From JBCCGR01 sp039029195 (lineage in GTDB: Bacteria; Pseudomonadota; Alphaproteobacteria; Rhizobiales; Rhizobiaceae): DNA of 64,000 bases. The notes beneath the pieces were generated by a model, which saw nothing but the letters and a program-made list of their open reading frames with translations, was not told the DNA's origin and searched no databases. A program made the translations under genes and the position numbers. Position 1 is the stretch's first letter. The number at the start of each line of letters is the position of its first letter. The stretch covers positions 62,001-126,000 of the forward strand of contig JBCCGR010000009.1 in the NCBI GenBank assembly GCA_039029195.1. The letters are read 5' to 3'. This document shows positions 1-9,356 of this stretch, piece by piece.

Positions 1-606
1 TCACCGCTTGGCGAATATGGCGAATCCAAGCTCGCCACCGAAGTGCTGGCGGAAGAATGGCGCCAGAAGGGCATGAACATCTCCCTGTTCCGGCCGCGCC
101 TGATCATCGGTCCCGGACGCCTTGGCATCCTGGAAAAGCTCTTCAAGCTGGTGGACCTGAACCTGCCCGTTCCGATGATTGGATCGGGCAAAAACCCCTA
201 TCAGTTCGTGTCGGTGTTTGACTGTGCGGAAGCTGCGCGTCTCGCCTGGAAATCCGGCTTTCCAAACGAGGCCTACAATCTGGGCTCCCGCAATCCACCT
301 TCCGTTCGCAAGCTGCTTGGGCGCCTGATCGAAGAAGCCGACAGCCGCTCGATTCTGCTGCCAACGCCCGGTTGGGCCGTGAAGCGCACGCTGGACTTTC
401 TCGATTTGATCAACCTGCCGATCATGGATCCCGAACAGTACCTCATCGCTGATGAAGAGTGCATTCTGGACTGTTCCAAGGGCGAGCGTGATTTGGGCTG
501 GCGCGCCCGCTTCAGCGACGATGACATGCTGATTGCCGCTTACCGCGAATATGCTGAGAAGAAAAAGTCCGGCTCACCGAAAACAAGCCCACAACCGGCT
601 GAATAA
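1..606 (+). CDS. NAD-dependent epimerase/dehydratase family protein, 5' end outside window
   Basis: The frame is open from the first base, so the start is upstream of the window. The visible residues begin with a Y-G-E-S-K motif, which matches the catalytic Tyr-x-x-x-Lys of extended short-chain dehydrogenases. The remaining roughly 200 residues (motifs RPRLIIGPGR and QFVSVFDCAEAARLAW) are the substrate-binding C-terminal half typical of nucleotide-sugar epimerases and dehydratases. The N-terminal Rossmann half is missing only because of the window edge. The stop at 604-606 is followed 66 bp later by an aminotransferase on the same strand. With the polysaccharide genes downstream, this suggests a role in making an activated sugar. 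The exact substrate cannot be read from this fragment. Confidence 0.85.
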   Translation, partial: SPLGEYGESKLATEVLAEEWRQKGMNISLFRPRLIIGPGRLGILEKLFKLVDLNLPVPMIGSGKNPYQFVSVFDCAEAARLAWKSGFPNEAYNLGSRNPPSVRKLLGRLIEEADSRSILLPTPGWAVKRTLDFLDLINLPIMDPEQYLIADEECILDCSKGERDLGWRARFSDDDMLIAAYREYAEKKKSGSPKTSPQPAE

Positions 607-672
607 GAACAACAATTCAGGGCGATGTCGCTTCAGGGAAGCGGTTTGCCCGGCCATCTGGAGCAATGAACA

Positions 673-2142
673 ATGTCCATCACGCTTGAAAATTCGCCGG
701 TTCGCACCTCCCGCATCGTTGCGACATCGCCACAACTCGAGGGTCCGTATAAGCCCGCACTTTTGTCAGTCGAAGAGGCCAAAGCCCTGAATCTCGACCG
801 TATGAGCGATCTGTTCAAGGCGCACCTGAACCCCGGTCAGTATCACTTTATGAAACTGCTCGGCTTCCACAAGGTGAAGATCGAGAGCGCGGACGGCCTC
901 TACTACACCGACCAGAACGGTCGAAAAATCCTCGATTTCTTTGGCGGTTTTGGGTCGCTCGCACTGGGCCACAATCACCCGCGCATTCTGGAAGCCAGAA
1001 AGCAGTTTCAGGATGAAAAGCGTCATGAAATCGCCATGGCGTTTCTGTCGCAATATGCGTCTGCCCTGGCTCACAATCTCGCCGAAATCGCGCCGGGCGA
1101 TCTCAGCATGGTGTTTTTGGGGTCTTCCGGGTCAGAGGCCATGGAAGCGGCCATCAAGGTTGCAGAACGGGCGCAAGGGCCAGGCCGGTCAAAGGTGCTT
1201 TACGCTGAAAATTCCTTCCACGGAAAAACCAAAGGTGTTTTGTCGATCACAGACAGCACCATGTACCAGTCCGATTTCAAGCTGGTCGACAATGTGGCCA
1301 AGGTGCCCTTTGGCGACATGAATGCAATTCGTGCGGCGGTGGAAAATGACCCGGAAATCGGCATCATCTGTCTGGAAACAGTGCAGGGTGGCGGCGGCAT
1401 CATCACCGCGCCCATCAAGTTCTGGCAGGAGCTTCGCGCCTTCTGCAATCAGAAGGACATTTTGTGGGTGGCTGATGAAGTGCAATGCGGCATGGGCCGC
1501 ACCGGTCGCTTCTTCGCCTTTGAGCATGCCGGTGTCGGGCCGGACGTTACGGCTCTGGCAAAGTCGCTGGGCGGCGGCAAGTGCGCCATGGCGGCAATGA
1601 TCGCGACTCCCAACGTCTATATGAAAGCCTATGGCAAACCGGCCAATGCCATGATCCATGGCCCGGCAACTTTTGGCGGCATCGGCGAGGCCTGTGTCAC
1701 GTCAATCGAAGCGCTCAACGTGATGTATGATGAGGGTCTGATCGGCAATTCGGCCGCTGTTGGAGAGCATCTCCTCACCAGCCTGAAGGCGCTTCAGGCC
1801 AGATATCCCAAAATCATCAAGGATGTACGCGGTCAGGGCCTGATGGTGGGCATTGAATTCCATGATCTATCGAACACCCTGCCCTTCGCGCTGAAAACGG
1901 CCGTGTCCTTGCTCGACAGCAAACTCAAAGGGTCGTTGCCCGGCTTTGTGGGCTCCGCTCTGCTGCGTGATCATGACGTTCTGGTGGCGTTCACCGAATA
2001 CAATCGCAACGTCATTCGCCTGGAACCACCGCTGACCGCGAAACACGAACATGTCGACAAGTTCGTCAGCGCTCTGGGAACCGTTCTCGGTGGCGGCATT
2101 GTCCGCATTGTGAAGGATTTCCTTGCCTCGCAACGCGGCTGA
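673..2142 (+). CDS. class III pyridoxal-phosphate aminotransferase
   Basis: A 489-residue fold-type I aminotransferase. Visible family features are the SSGSEAMEAA cofactor-phosphate loop (about residues 151-160), the A-D-E-V-Q motif with the pyridine-nitrogen aspartate at D268, and the Schiff-base lysine at K297 in ALAKSLGGG. The length is slightly above the usual 420-460 because of an N-terminal extension of about 50 residues. An AGGAG-like GGAG lies 9-13 bases before the ATG. The gene lies between a sugar epimerase and a membrane protein with short gaps, so the three probably form an operon. The sequence resembles the ornithine, diaminobutyrate and putrescine aminotransferase group more than the DegT sugar aminotransferases, so a direct role in sugar synthesis is uncertain. 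Confidence 0.85.
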   Translation: MSITLENSPVRTSRIVATSPQLEGPYKPALLSVEEAKALNLDRMSDLFKAHLNPGQYHFMKLLGFHKVKIESADGLYYTDQNGRKILDFFGGFGSLALGHNHPRILEARKQFQDEKRHEIAMAFLSQYASALAHNLAEIAPGDLSMVFLGSSGSEAMEAAIKVAERAQGPGRSKVLYAENSFHGKTKGVLSITDSTMYQSDFKLVDNVAKVPFGDMNAIRAAVENDPEIGIICLETVQGGGGIITAPIKFWQELRAFCNQKDILWVADEVQCGMGRTGRFFAFEHAGVGPDVTALAKSLGGGKCAMAAMIATPNVYMKAYGKPANAMIHGPATFGGIGEACVTSIEALNVMYDEGLIGNSAAVGEHLLTSLKALQARYPKIIKDVRGQGLMVGIEFHDLSNTLPFALKTAVSLLDSKLKGSLPGFVGSALLRDHDVLVAFTEYNRNVIRLEPPLTAKHEHVDKFVSALGTVLGGGIVRIVKDFLASQRG

Positions 2143-2166
2143 TCTCATCCCATCAGGAGCAATGCA

Positions 2167-3357
2167 ATGAGCATGACCCTCGACACCAAGCCGGGATTCT
2201 CGCCCGTCAGCGGATTGTTCGCCCTTGCGAACAGTTTCTATCGCAATCTGTCCAAGGCAGCGTTCGACCGTGCAGGCTTGGCTTTGATGGGTCTGGTGGT
2301 CACGTTCGTGGTCACGGTTGGTATCGCAAAGCCGGAATACAATTGGGACATGTCCGCCTACATTGCCTCCGCCATGAACGATGGCACACGGTCGGCGGCA
2401 GAATTGCATCGCTCAACCTGGAGCCAGATTGAGGCGCGGGCATCTGAAACGCAGATGTATCGGCTGAAGGCACAAAACCCCTACAACGTGCACCAGTACG
2501 AAAACCCCGCTGATTTCGTCTCCATGCTTCCAATGTATGACGTGAAGGTCGGGTATATAGCGCTGCTGCGTTTTGTCGGCGGGATCATGGGCATGGTGGA
2601 TGCAGCAATTGCGATCACCATTGCCACGACCCTGGCAACCGGAATCCTGCTGATCTGGTGGATGCGACAGGGTGGCTTTGAGCAAAGCGCCCCCCTGCTT
2701 GCGGCAGGTCTTTTGTTGTCCGGCTATTTCTCAATGGCCCGCGGTGTAACACCGGACAATCTATTCGCCTTGATTGCGCTTGGCGGCATATTCGCAATGC
2801 TGCGCGGGCGCGACTGGCTGGGTGCTGCTTTGATTTTCGCAGCCTTTCTGGTGCGCCCGGACAACATCATTTTTCTGTTTGCAATGGTTCTTGCGTCCGC
2901 TGTTCTGGGCGCCCGCCTGATGCCGGCACTCACGGCCTTTGGCTGTGCCTTTGTTTCCTATTTCTGGATCACAAGCGGGGAACATCACCCTGGCTGGTGG
3001 GCGCATTTCTATTTTTCTTGCGTCGAAATTCAGATGACCATGACCGGTTTCTCACCGGATTTCAGCATCATGACCTACCTTAAGGGTGTCGCGCGCGGCG
3101 TGTCGGTCTCACTTCAGGACAACAAATGGCCAATGCTCTTGTTGGTCCTCGGATTTGGCTGGGCAATGCTGGCCCGGTCGGGACGTGGGCCCAACAAAGC
3201 CGCAACGGTCACGCTGCTCGCCCTGTTCCTGTGCATGGCCGGAAAGTTCGTCGTCTTTCCCTTGCCGGATGACCGCACCTATTTTGTGTATCTGGTGGCT
3301 ATGATCATGATTCTCCTGGAAACATGGAAACCAAGACTGGACAATGCAGCGCGCTGA
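2167..3357 (+). CDS. polytopic membrane protein, GT-C glycosyltransferase-like
   Basis: A 396-residue integral membrane protein with about nine or ten hydrophobic segments. The first (about residues 37-56) is followed by a loop containing N-W-D-M, placed like the catalytic acidic residue in the first large periplasmic loop of GT-C and ArnT-type transferases. A long polar loop (about 60-115) follows. The rest is a ladder of membrane helices. An AGGAG site lies 7 bases before the ATG, and the gene starts 24 bp after the aminotransferase stop. The GT-C assignment rests on topology and the loop aspartate only. A plain unknown membrane protein is the alternative. The 3' end converges with the next gene, with 9 bp between them. 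Confidence 0.6.
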   Translation: MSMTLDTKPGFSPVSGLFALANSFYRNLSKAAFDRAGLALMGLVVTFVVTVGIAKPEYNWDMSAYIASAMNDGTRSAAELHRSTWSQIEARASETQMYRLKAQNPYNVHQYENPADFVSMLPMYDVKVGYIALLRFVGGIMGMVDAAIAITIATTLATGILLIWWMRQGGFEQSAPLLAAGLLLSGYFSMARGVTPDNLFALIALGGIFAMLRGRDWLGAALIFAAFLVRPDNIIFLFAMVLASAVLGARLMPALTAFGCAFVSYFWITSGEHHPGWWAHFYFSCVEIQMTMTGFSPDFSIMTYLKGVARGVSVSLQDNKWPMLLLVLGFGWAMLARSGRGPNKAATVTLLALFLCMAGKFVVFPLPDDRTYFVYLVAMIMILLETWKPRLDNAAR

Positions 3358-3366
3358 GTCTGTTGC

Positions 3367-3945
3367 TCAAGCAAACTTCTCGGGCACCGTGCGTTTGGTG
3401 ACCATCGGGTTTTCACCCGCCGAAAGATCCCGCATCAACTCCTGAACGCGGGCACCATCTCGGATATATTCAAATCCAATCTCAAACGGGTGCCGCGAGG
3501 CGATCTTACGTTCGCCAACGGTCAGTGCCTCGTCCTTGAACAAGAGACTGGAAAGATCTCCATCATGCTTCAGGAGATCAAGCCGATTGGTTTCCTCAAT
3601 GGGAAACGACCAAAGCTCGTTTGGCTCTTTTAGGACAAGGATCATTGCCCGCTTTGAGGTCAGGGCATACCGCGAAACAATGCGCTGTCGGCGGAATTGG
3701 TGCATTTTCCAGGGGATCAGGGAAAAGCCCAACACGGTGACAAATCCGAACATGATGACGAACCATGTGGGAGCGCCACCCTCAAGCCCGGCGTAAATTG
3801 CCAGACATCCGATGACCGCATTGCCAAGCGCGACCAGGAGAACGGGCCATTCGTTGCGACGAAAATACCAACCCTGATCGGGCTTGCCCGTCCACAACAG
3901 GCTCTCGTCACTTTCGCAGAACTTTTCCCAATCCGGGTCCGACAA
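3367..3945 (-). CDS. small membrane protein with PH-like cytoplasmic domain, unknown function
   Basis: A 192-residue protein. A short soluble N-terminus with W-T-G-K-P-D is followed by two transmembrane helices (about 35-53 and 60-80) and then a basic linker and a domain with the pattern RYALTSKRAMIL. That pattern is typical of bacterial PH-like membrane proteins, which usually read Y-x-L-T-x-x-R. No enzymatic motif is visible. The start is a TTG at 3945. No upstream ATG exists in frame before a long gap, and the ribosome site is weak, so the start is uncertain. It lies 30 bp downstream of the chain-length protein gene on the same strand, which suggests co-transcription with the polysaccharide genes. 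Confidence 0.6.
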   Translation of the reverse strand: MSDPDWEKFCESDESLLWTGKPDQGWYFRRNEWPVLLVALGNAVIGCLAIYAGLEGGAPTWFVIMFGFVTVLGFSLIPWKMHQFRRQRIVSRYALTSKRAMILVLKEPNELWSFPIEETNRLDLLKHDGDLSSLLFKDEALTVGERKIASRHPFEIGFEYIRDGARVQELMRDLSAGENPMVTKRTVPEKFA

Positions 3946-3975
3946 GGGCGCGCCTATGATCGAATATGAAACAGA

Positions 3976-6819
3976 TCAGCCATTATAGGGATAAGGCTGG
4001 GGATATGGCCACTGTGGTTGTGCCGGTTGTGGAGCAACGGGCGATTGCGGCGACATTTGCGGCTGACCGGGTTGCGGCTGCTGTGGTTGTCCGTAAGCCG
4101 GATGCGGCACAGGTTGCGGTGCTACATAGTGTGCTGCCGGATATCCAGGGGCCGCAGGCTGATAGCCGGGAACAGGTTGCGGCGCCGCCTGGTGGAAACC
4201 GGGCGGATAGGCCGCCGGAATCGGCTGCATCACCTGCGGCGCAGGATGCGGAACTGGCTGAGCGGCGACTGGATAGGGTTGCGGAGCGGGAACGGGTGTG
4301 ACCTGCATGACGACCGGTTGCGGCACGAAAGGCTGGGGCTGCGGTTGGAGGTGCGCCGCAGGCTGAGCCACCGCCGGTGCTGCCTGATAGACCTGACCCT
4401 GCGGGTGCTGGTTCGGCTGGGCGGTCGAGCCATAGGCTGGCGACGGGTAAGCAGGATACATATCTCGTTCTCCAGAAGGGGCGTGAGCCGGGTTCGGCAT
4501 CGAATTGGATTGAGTGTTGTTTGTCTTCGGGGCGGCAACGATCTTTGCAGAACCACCGTCACCAGCGCTTTTCATCTTTGACCACATCGCGCCGAACAGA
4601 CTGTTTTGAGCCTCGCGTTCAGGCGGCTGCGACGGACCCTGATTTGGCTTCGCCTCCTCATGGTCTTCAGCTTCTTCCCGACGAGCGGCCTGCGGTTGAG
4701 CGGGTGAAACTGTCGGCACAGGGGCGCGATGTTGGGACACCAGGCCTTTGATGGCCGACACCAGTATCAGAGCCGCGCCAATCATCCCACCAAGCACCAG
4801 ACCACCGGCGGCAAACAGTTTTCGGTTCGGACCGGATTTCTCCAAAGGCGGCATGGCTTCTTCAATCAGCCTTGCATTTGACAGTTTCAGACCGCCCTGC
4901 TCCCCGGTCTCCCGCGACCGCAACAGAAACTCCTCGTAAACCCGACGGCTGGCATTGGCGTCGCGTTCGAGTTCACGCAGTTTGATCAGCGCCGCGTTGG
5001 TTTCGACCGTCTGGCTCTTCACCACATTGATCTGCGCGTTGAGATCGTTTTCACGCGCCTCAGCCCGTTTAAAGTCCTGCTTGGCGGCTGCGATTGCGCG
5101 ATTGATTTCGTTGCGAATTTCGCCCTGCGCGCTTGCTACTTCCGCATCAGCCGCAATGCGATCGGGATGGCGATTGCCGAGCTTCACAGCAAGCTTGTCA
5201 GCCTGGGACTTCAGCCTGGAATAACGCACCCGCAACTGACCCAATTCGCTCGACCGCAAGGACGTGGGAATGTTGCCTTGCACCACGTCTTCCAGCGTCA
5301 GACCGCCCGCCTGCTCGGCCTTCACCCGCGCTTCGCCGGTCTGAACCTTCGCGACGGCCAACTGCTCGTTGAGCTTGGTGAGCTGCACCTCACTGGTGAG
5401 CTTGCCTTCGGCACCGATGATCTTGTTTTCAGCCTTGTATTTCTCAACCTGCTCATCAGCGATGCGCAGGCGCTCGCGCAGTTCGTCCAATCGGCTGGAG
5501 AGACCCGTGCTGGCGTTCAGCGCTGCGTCCGACTTCGCACCGGCTTCGGTCTCGATATATTCGCTGGCGATCGAGTTCGCGATGCGGGCGGAAAGTTCGG
5601 GATCGCTGGTGGAGGCGCCGATGGTAATGACGAATGTGCGCTCGCCACGTTCAATCCTGATCGCGTCCTGAAGCGAATTGAGTGCCAACTGTCCGGCGGG
5701 TCCGCTCGCTGCGCCACCGGTCAGCATTGCAAGCAACCAGTTCTCGCCCCAAACGGAGCTTGGTGCTTCAATCAGCTTTTCTTTCTCGATCACACGAGAC
5801 AGCACACTCGCGGACGACATCACCCGCATCTGGCTTTCGAGATAGGAAATGATGGCGGTGTTCGACAGGTCGCCGGGCACGACACCATTTTCCAGAACCT
5901 TCAACCCTCGGGGGTCCAGGAGAAGCGTTGCCACGGAATCAAACTTTTCTGGCAAAGTGCGCGAAAATCCGTAGGCCAGCGCGCCGCTGATTGCGGCGGA
6001 AAGGACAATGGTCTTCCAACCGCGCAGCATGGCGAAAAACAGTTCGTCGAGATCAAACAGAGGGCGGCTGCGATTTTGCTGCACCGCAGGCTGCGCGTGG
6101 TGCTCTTGCAAGTAACCTGTCGGTGGAACCGGTGACGCATGGGGCTCGGGGTGAGGCATGGCACCAGGTGCCGGCTGATCAATTGGCAGATTGTAATCCG
6201 CCATCGCCTCATCGCGCGAACTGTCAGTTCGTGGTGCGGTCTGGGTCTTTGGTGCGTGTCGTGCACGGTGCGGACTTTGTGCCGACTTCAGACGATTGAG
6301 TTCCGCTTCAAGCGCATCGGCTTCGCGTTGCAGTTTCGCCTTGTGGGCGTTTTTTCTTTTGGAAGGCTGCGAAGTGAGCCCTGGTTTTGACGCCCGACGC
6401 TTCGTTGGAGCTGCAGCCATACGACGGGTCGGACGATCCGGCATAGAAAGCGGTTCGACCGCCTGGTTGTTTAGATGCGCGACATCTGCCTCATAACGCT
6501 TGCGGGCCAACTCTCCCAAAGTGGCGATGCGTTCACGGTCGAACTCCAGATCACGCGCCAGGGCTTCTTCGTCCGCCGCCTGGGCAAGATCGCTGAGAAA
6601 CGATTGGCTGGGCGCCTGCTGAATTGTCTCATCGGTGGGGGGAATGAGATCGAGCAAAGAACCGTCATTTGCACCGGAGGGTTCGGAACCTGACGCGGCG
6701 GTCGCTGGTTTTGCCGCAGAAATTGCTTCTTCAGGAACACCATGACCCGGCCCCGCCCCGCCTCGGGGCGTTGAGAGTTTTTTCTTTAAGGCTTCCAACA
6801 TGTTCGAAAGGCGCTCCAT
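3976..6819 (-). CDS. GumC/Wzz-family polysaccharide chain-length and co-polymerase protein without kinase domain
   Basis: A 947-residue inner-membrane protein that would set polymer length in Wzy-dependent export. The order is: cytoplasmic N-terminal extension (1-265) with a basic coiled-coil stretch near 155-180; TM1 (about 269-288); a Wzz-type periplasmic domain; long coiled coils (about 430-640, including RELERDANASRRVYEEFL); TM2 (about 667-690); then a cytoplasmic tail of about 255 residues, the last 160 being Pro/Gln/Tyr-rich. Many GumC/ExoP relatives carry a tyrosine-kinase domain after TM2. Here no Walker A or B motif is visible. The start at 6819 has no clear ribosome site. An ATG at 6801 preceded by GGAG is a possible alternative. 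It is downstream of a glycanase gene on the same strand. Confidence 0.88.
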   Translation of the reverse strand: MERLSNMLEALKKKLSTPRGGAGPGHGVPEEAISAAKPATAASGSEPSGANDGSLLDLIPPTDETIQQAPSQSFLSDLAQAADEEALARDLEFDRERIATLGELARKRYEADVAHLNNQAVEPLSMPDRPTRRMAAAPTKRRASKPGLTSQPSKRKNAHKAKLQREADALEAELNRLKSAQSPHRARHAPKTQTAPRTDSSRDEAMADYNLPIDQPAPGAMPHPEPHASPVPPTGYLQEHHAQPAVQQNRSRPLFDLDELFFAMLRGWKTIVLSAAISGALAYGFSRTLPEKFDSVATLLLDPRGLKVLENGVVPGDLSNTAIISYLESQMRVMSSASVLSRVIEKEKLIEAPSSVWGENWLLAMLTGGAASGPAGQLALNSLQDAIRIERGERTFVITIGASTSDPELSARIANSIASEYIETEAGAKSDAALNASTGLSSRLDELRERLRIADEQVEKYKAENKIIGAEGKLTSEVQLTKLNEQLAVAKVQTGEARVKAEQAGGLTLEDVVQGNIPTSLRSSELGQLRVRYSRLKSQADKLAVKLGNRHPDRIAADAEVASAQGEIRNEINRAIAAAKQDFKRAEARENDLNAQINVVKSQTVETNAALIKLRELERDANASRRVYEEFLLRSRETGEQGGLKLSNARLIEEAMPPLEKSGPNRKLFAAGGLVLGGMIGAALILVSAIKGLVSQHRAPVPTVSPAQPQAARREEAEDHEEAKPNQGPSQPPEREAQNSLFGAMWSKMKSAGDGGSAKIVAAPKTNNTQSNSMPNPAHAPSGERDMYPAYPSPAYGSTAQPNQHPQGQVYQAAPAVAQPAAHLQPQPQPFVPQPVVMQVTPVPAPQPYPVAAQPVPHPAPQVMQPIPAAYPPGFHQAAPQPVPGYQPAAPGYPAAHYVAPQPVPHPAYGQPQQPQPGQPQMSPQSPVAPQPAQPQWPYPQPYPYNG

Positions 6820-6926
6820 GGCCGGTATGCACCATGGAAATCAGGGCAATATCCGCACGCCCATTTATTAAAAACTATGGATAACAAACCCTTAACGCGG
6901 GGCGATAATTCGAGTCAAAAAGAGGC

Positions 6927-8048
6927 TTACGCCCGCATCGCAAGATAGCCGCGCAAAACCTGCATTAACGGCTTTTCCTGATAGTTTTCATCCAGTGGCA
7001 GTGCACGGCTTGAGAGCCCGTCGTCGCGCGGAAACGTGTTGGTGATCCAGGTGTGGCGGTCGCTGATCCCCCATGTGGTCACCGCGCGCGGTGGCCCACC
7101 TTCAAAGACAGCATCGAGAAACTGTGTCGCGACCTGCGCCACCGCCCGGTCCCGTACACTGTGATCCGCCGATAGCTTCCAGTCGATGAAATCGAGTTCG
7201 CTCACCCAGACATCCACGCCTAAAGCCTTCAAATCACGCATGAATTTGACGACCTGCTTGTGATCGACTTCGCGCTCGGCATAAAGATGCGCCTGCATTC
7301 CCACCCCGTGAACTGGGATGTTCTGATCCTGCAGATGCCGCACCAAATCAAGCATGATCGCGCGGCGCTTGTTAAAGCGGGATCCCCAATTGGCAAGATC
7401 ATAATCGTTGATGATGAGTTCGGCGTTTGGATCGGTGCGCGCAGCAGCCCGAAAGGCGATATCCACATGCGCGGGCCCCAGAAGCTTCAGCCACATCCCC
7501 TCTCGCCACTGCCCAAACCACCTTGGATCATGCGCGATCACTTCGTTCACCACATCCCAAGTGGGAATTCGGCCCTTGTAGCGGTCAACCACCGTTTCAA
7601 TGTGCTCGACAAGCACTTTTTCGGCTGTTTTTGCATCATCAATCGCGTTCACCCAATCGGGGTTATAGTCATACCAAAGCAGTGTGTGCCCATGGGTGCC
7701 GCACTTGTTTTGTTCTGCAAATTCAATGAGCTGATCCGCCGCGCTGAAGTCAAACTTGCCTTCTGTATGGCGCAGGCTCGCCCATTTGAGTGCGTTCATG
7801 GGAACGATATTGTCGCAATATTGAAGAAGCTTCGCCCGATAGACCGGATCATCGCGAAAATGCTCGATCTGGGTCGCCACGCCATATGGCACCGCCGGTT
7901 TGGCCTGCGAAATTTCGGGCAAAAGCACCCCGGCGGAAAGGGCGGAAATTCCGCCCAATACGGAACGGCGCGTTAATCCTTGTGCGCTACCATCGCGCTC
8001 AAACAGAAACTGGTCAGAATTCGCCCGGTCAGACGCAAGATTTGCCAT
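6927..8048 (-). CDS. GH10 family endo-1,4-beta-xylanase-like glycanase with Tat signal
   Basis: A 373-residue glycoside hydrolase. The N-terminus has twin arginines R27-R28 followed by SVLGGISALSAG, a Tat export signal, so folding should precede export. The GH10 barrel is clear: H-G-H-T-L-L-W at about 119-125, acid/base E169 in W-D-V-V-N-E-V, the G-M-Q-A-H-L motif near 250-254, and nucleophile E284 in VSELD. The length fits a single-domain GH10 with no carbohydrate-binding module. Its place between flippase and chain-length genes suggests it trims or releases the exopolysaccharide made here rather than digesting plant xylan, but the substrate is inferred. The start is 15 bp from the divergently transcribed flippase start. 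Confidence 0.92.
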   Translation of the reverse strand: MANLASDRANSDQFLFERDGSAQGLTRRSVLGGISALSAGVLLPEISQAKPAVPYGVATQIEHFRDDPVYRAKLLQYCDNIVPMNALKWASLRHTEGKFDFSAADQLIEFAEQNKCGTHGHTLLWYDYNPDWVNAIDDAKTAEKVLVEHIETVVDRYKGRIPTWDVVNEVIAHDPRWFGQWREGMWLKLLGPAHVDIAFRAAARTDPNAELIINDYDLANWGSRFNKRRAIMLDLVRHLQDQNIPVHGVGMQAHLYAEREVDHKQVVKFMRDLKALGVDVWVSELDFIDWKLSADHSVRDRAVAQVATQFLDAVFEGGPPRAVTTWGISDRHTWITNTFPRDDGLSSRALPLDENYQEKPLMQVLRGYLAMRA

Positions 8049-8063
8049 TTAGCGCGAGCCCTT

Positions 8064-9356
8064 ATGGTCACGATACCGTTCACATCAACCGCATTGAACC
8101 GCAAACAGGTTAAAGACTACCTGTCGATCCTGTCGGGTTCGGCCGGTCGGCTGCTGATCTCTTTGGTGTATTTTGTGGCGCTCGCCAACGCCCTGAGCCT
8201 TGGTGATTTTGGCCTGTTCGCCACCGCGTCGGCCACCGGTGTGGTGCTGTCGCGTTTCACGGCATTCGGCTTCATCTCGCCTCTCTATCGAACGGCAACC
8301 GTGCGTCATCGCCTGCTTGGGTCCTACACCACCGGCTATCTCGCGGCCTTTGTGCTTTCCCTGCCATTCGTTCTGAGCATCGCGTTCGGCCTGCACTGGC
8401 TGATATTTGCCGATGGCTTTGGCTGGACGGCATTCTTGTACGTCATGCTGGCCGAGATCGTGTTCTGGCGCCTCGCCGAGACAGTGATCATCGTCAACAA
8501 CGGCCTCAACCGGTTCCTCACCGCAGCCTTGTTGACTATTTTAGGCACCACATTCCGCGCGATTGCGGGTCTCGCCTTCTGGTGGTCGGGCACACACATG
8601 CTGGCCGAATGGTCGGTCTACTATCTCATCGCGAATGTAGCGAGCATGATTGTCATGGTCGCCTTCTTCTATCCCCGTCACAGAGCCCGCTGGCAACCCT
8701 CACTCTGGCTCGCACGGCTGAAGGATGCGCTGGGCGTTTCCGCGGCTGAAGCCCTGTTCTACGTGCAGATGGAACTCGACAAGGTTCTGGTTTTGAGCGT
8801 TGGCGGTCAGGTCGCAGCGGGTCTTTACGCCATTCTGATGCGGCTTGCCGACCTCACCGCCGTTCCAATCCGCTCCTTCAACATGATGCTGGTGCAGGCT
8901 GTGATGCGCAAACGCTCCGGCATTGAACCGCATCTTGCCATTCTAACTGAAGCCTTGATCGGCGTTGTCTCAAGCGCGGCGCTTGGGGCGATGGCCCTGC
9001 TGTTGCTCATCGATCCTGCCGCACTCGGTGCCAGCATTGAACAGGCGGCAGGCTATGTGCTTCTCATCCTGCTCGTCCCTGCCTTCCGCAATCTGATCGA
9101 ATATCACTCCGAACTTCTGTATGCCCGTGAACTGACCACCGAACGCGCCGGGCTGATGGCCGCTATTGGCGCTCTAAAGGCGGTGTTCCTTGTGGGTGTG
9201 CTTACAATCTGGATCGAATTTTCAGACCGCGCGTTGGCTCTCAATGCGGCCTTCTTCGGGCTTTATCTGGTGTCACTGATTGCAAGCCACACCATCCTGC
9301 ATCGCAAATCCCAGCGCGAGGACCGCATGCTTCACGGCGCCCCCGCTCCGGCTTAG
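8064..9356 (+). CDS. Wzx-like polysaccharide flippase (MATE/MVF superfamily)
   Basis: A 430-residue polytopic protein with about twelve membrane helices and the N-terminal pattern of repeat-unit flippases: a basic start, GSAGRLLISLVYFVALANAL, then LSLGDFGLFATASA. It would move lipid-linked oligosaccharide repeat units across the inner membrane. I chose the ATG at 8064. The frame is open upstream to 7980, but those codons overlap the divergent glycanase gene and encode a basic stretch unlike a membrane-protein start. It shares a very short intergenic space with the glycanase (8049-8063), so their promoters must lie inside the opposite genes. The 3' side opens into a repeat-filled gap. Confidence 0.8.
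   Translation: MVTIPFTSTALNRKQVKDYLSILSGSAGRLLISLVYFVALANALSLGDFGLFATASATGVVLSRFTAFGFISPLYRTATVRHRLLGSYTTGYLAAFVLSLPFVLSIAFGLHWLIFADGFGWTAFLYVMLAEIVFWRLAETVIIVNNGLNRFLTAALLTILGTTFRAIAGLAFWWSGTHMLAEWSVYYLIANVASMIVMVAFFYPRHRARWQPSLWLARLKDALGVSAAEALFYVQMELDKVLVLSVGGQVAAGLYAILMRLADLTAVPIRSFNMMLVQAVMRKRSGIEPHLAILTEALIGVVSSAALGAMALLLLIDPAALGASIEQAAGYVLLILLVPAFRNLIEYHSELLYARELTTERAGLMAAIGALKAVFLVGVLTIWIEFSDRALALNAAFFGLYLVSLIASHTILHRKSQREDRMLHGAPAPA

Noticed and set aside
5167..6135. Plus-strand frame of 322 codons
   Set aside because: It is antisense to the GumC/Wzz gene, rich in His, Arg and Gly, and matches no family.
7260..7976. Plus-strand frame of 238 codons
   Set aside because: Antisense to the GH10 gene, which has clear catalytic motifs on the other strand.
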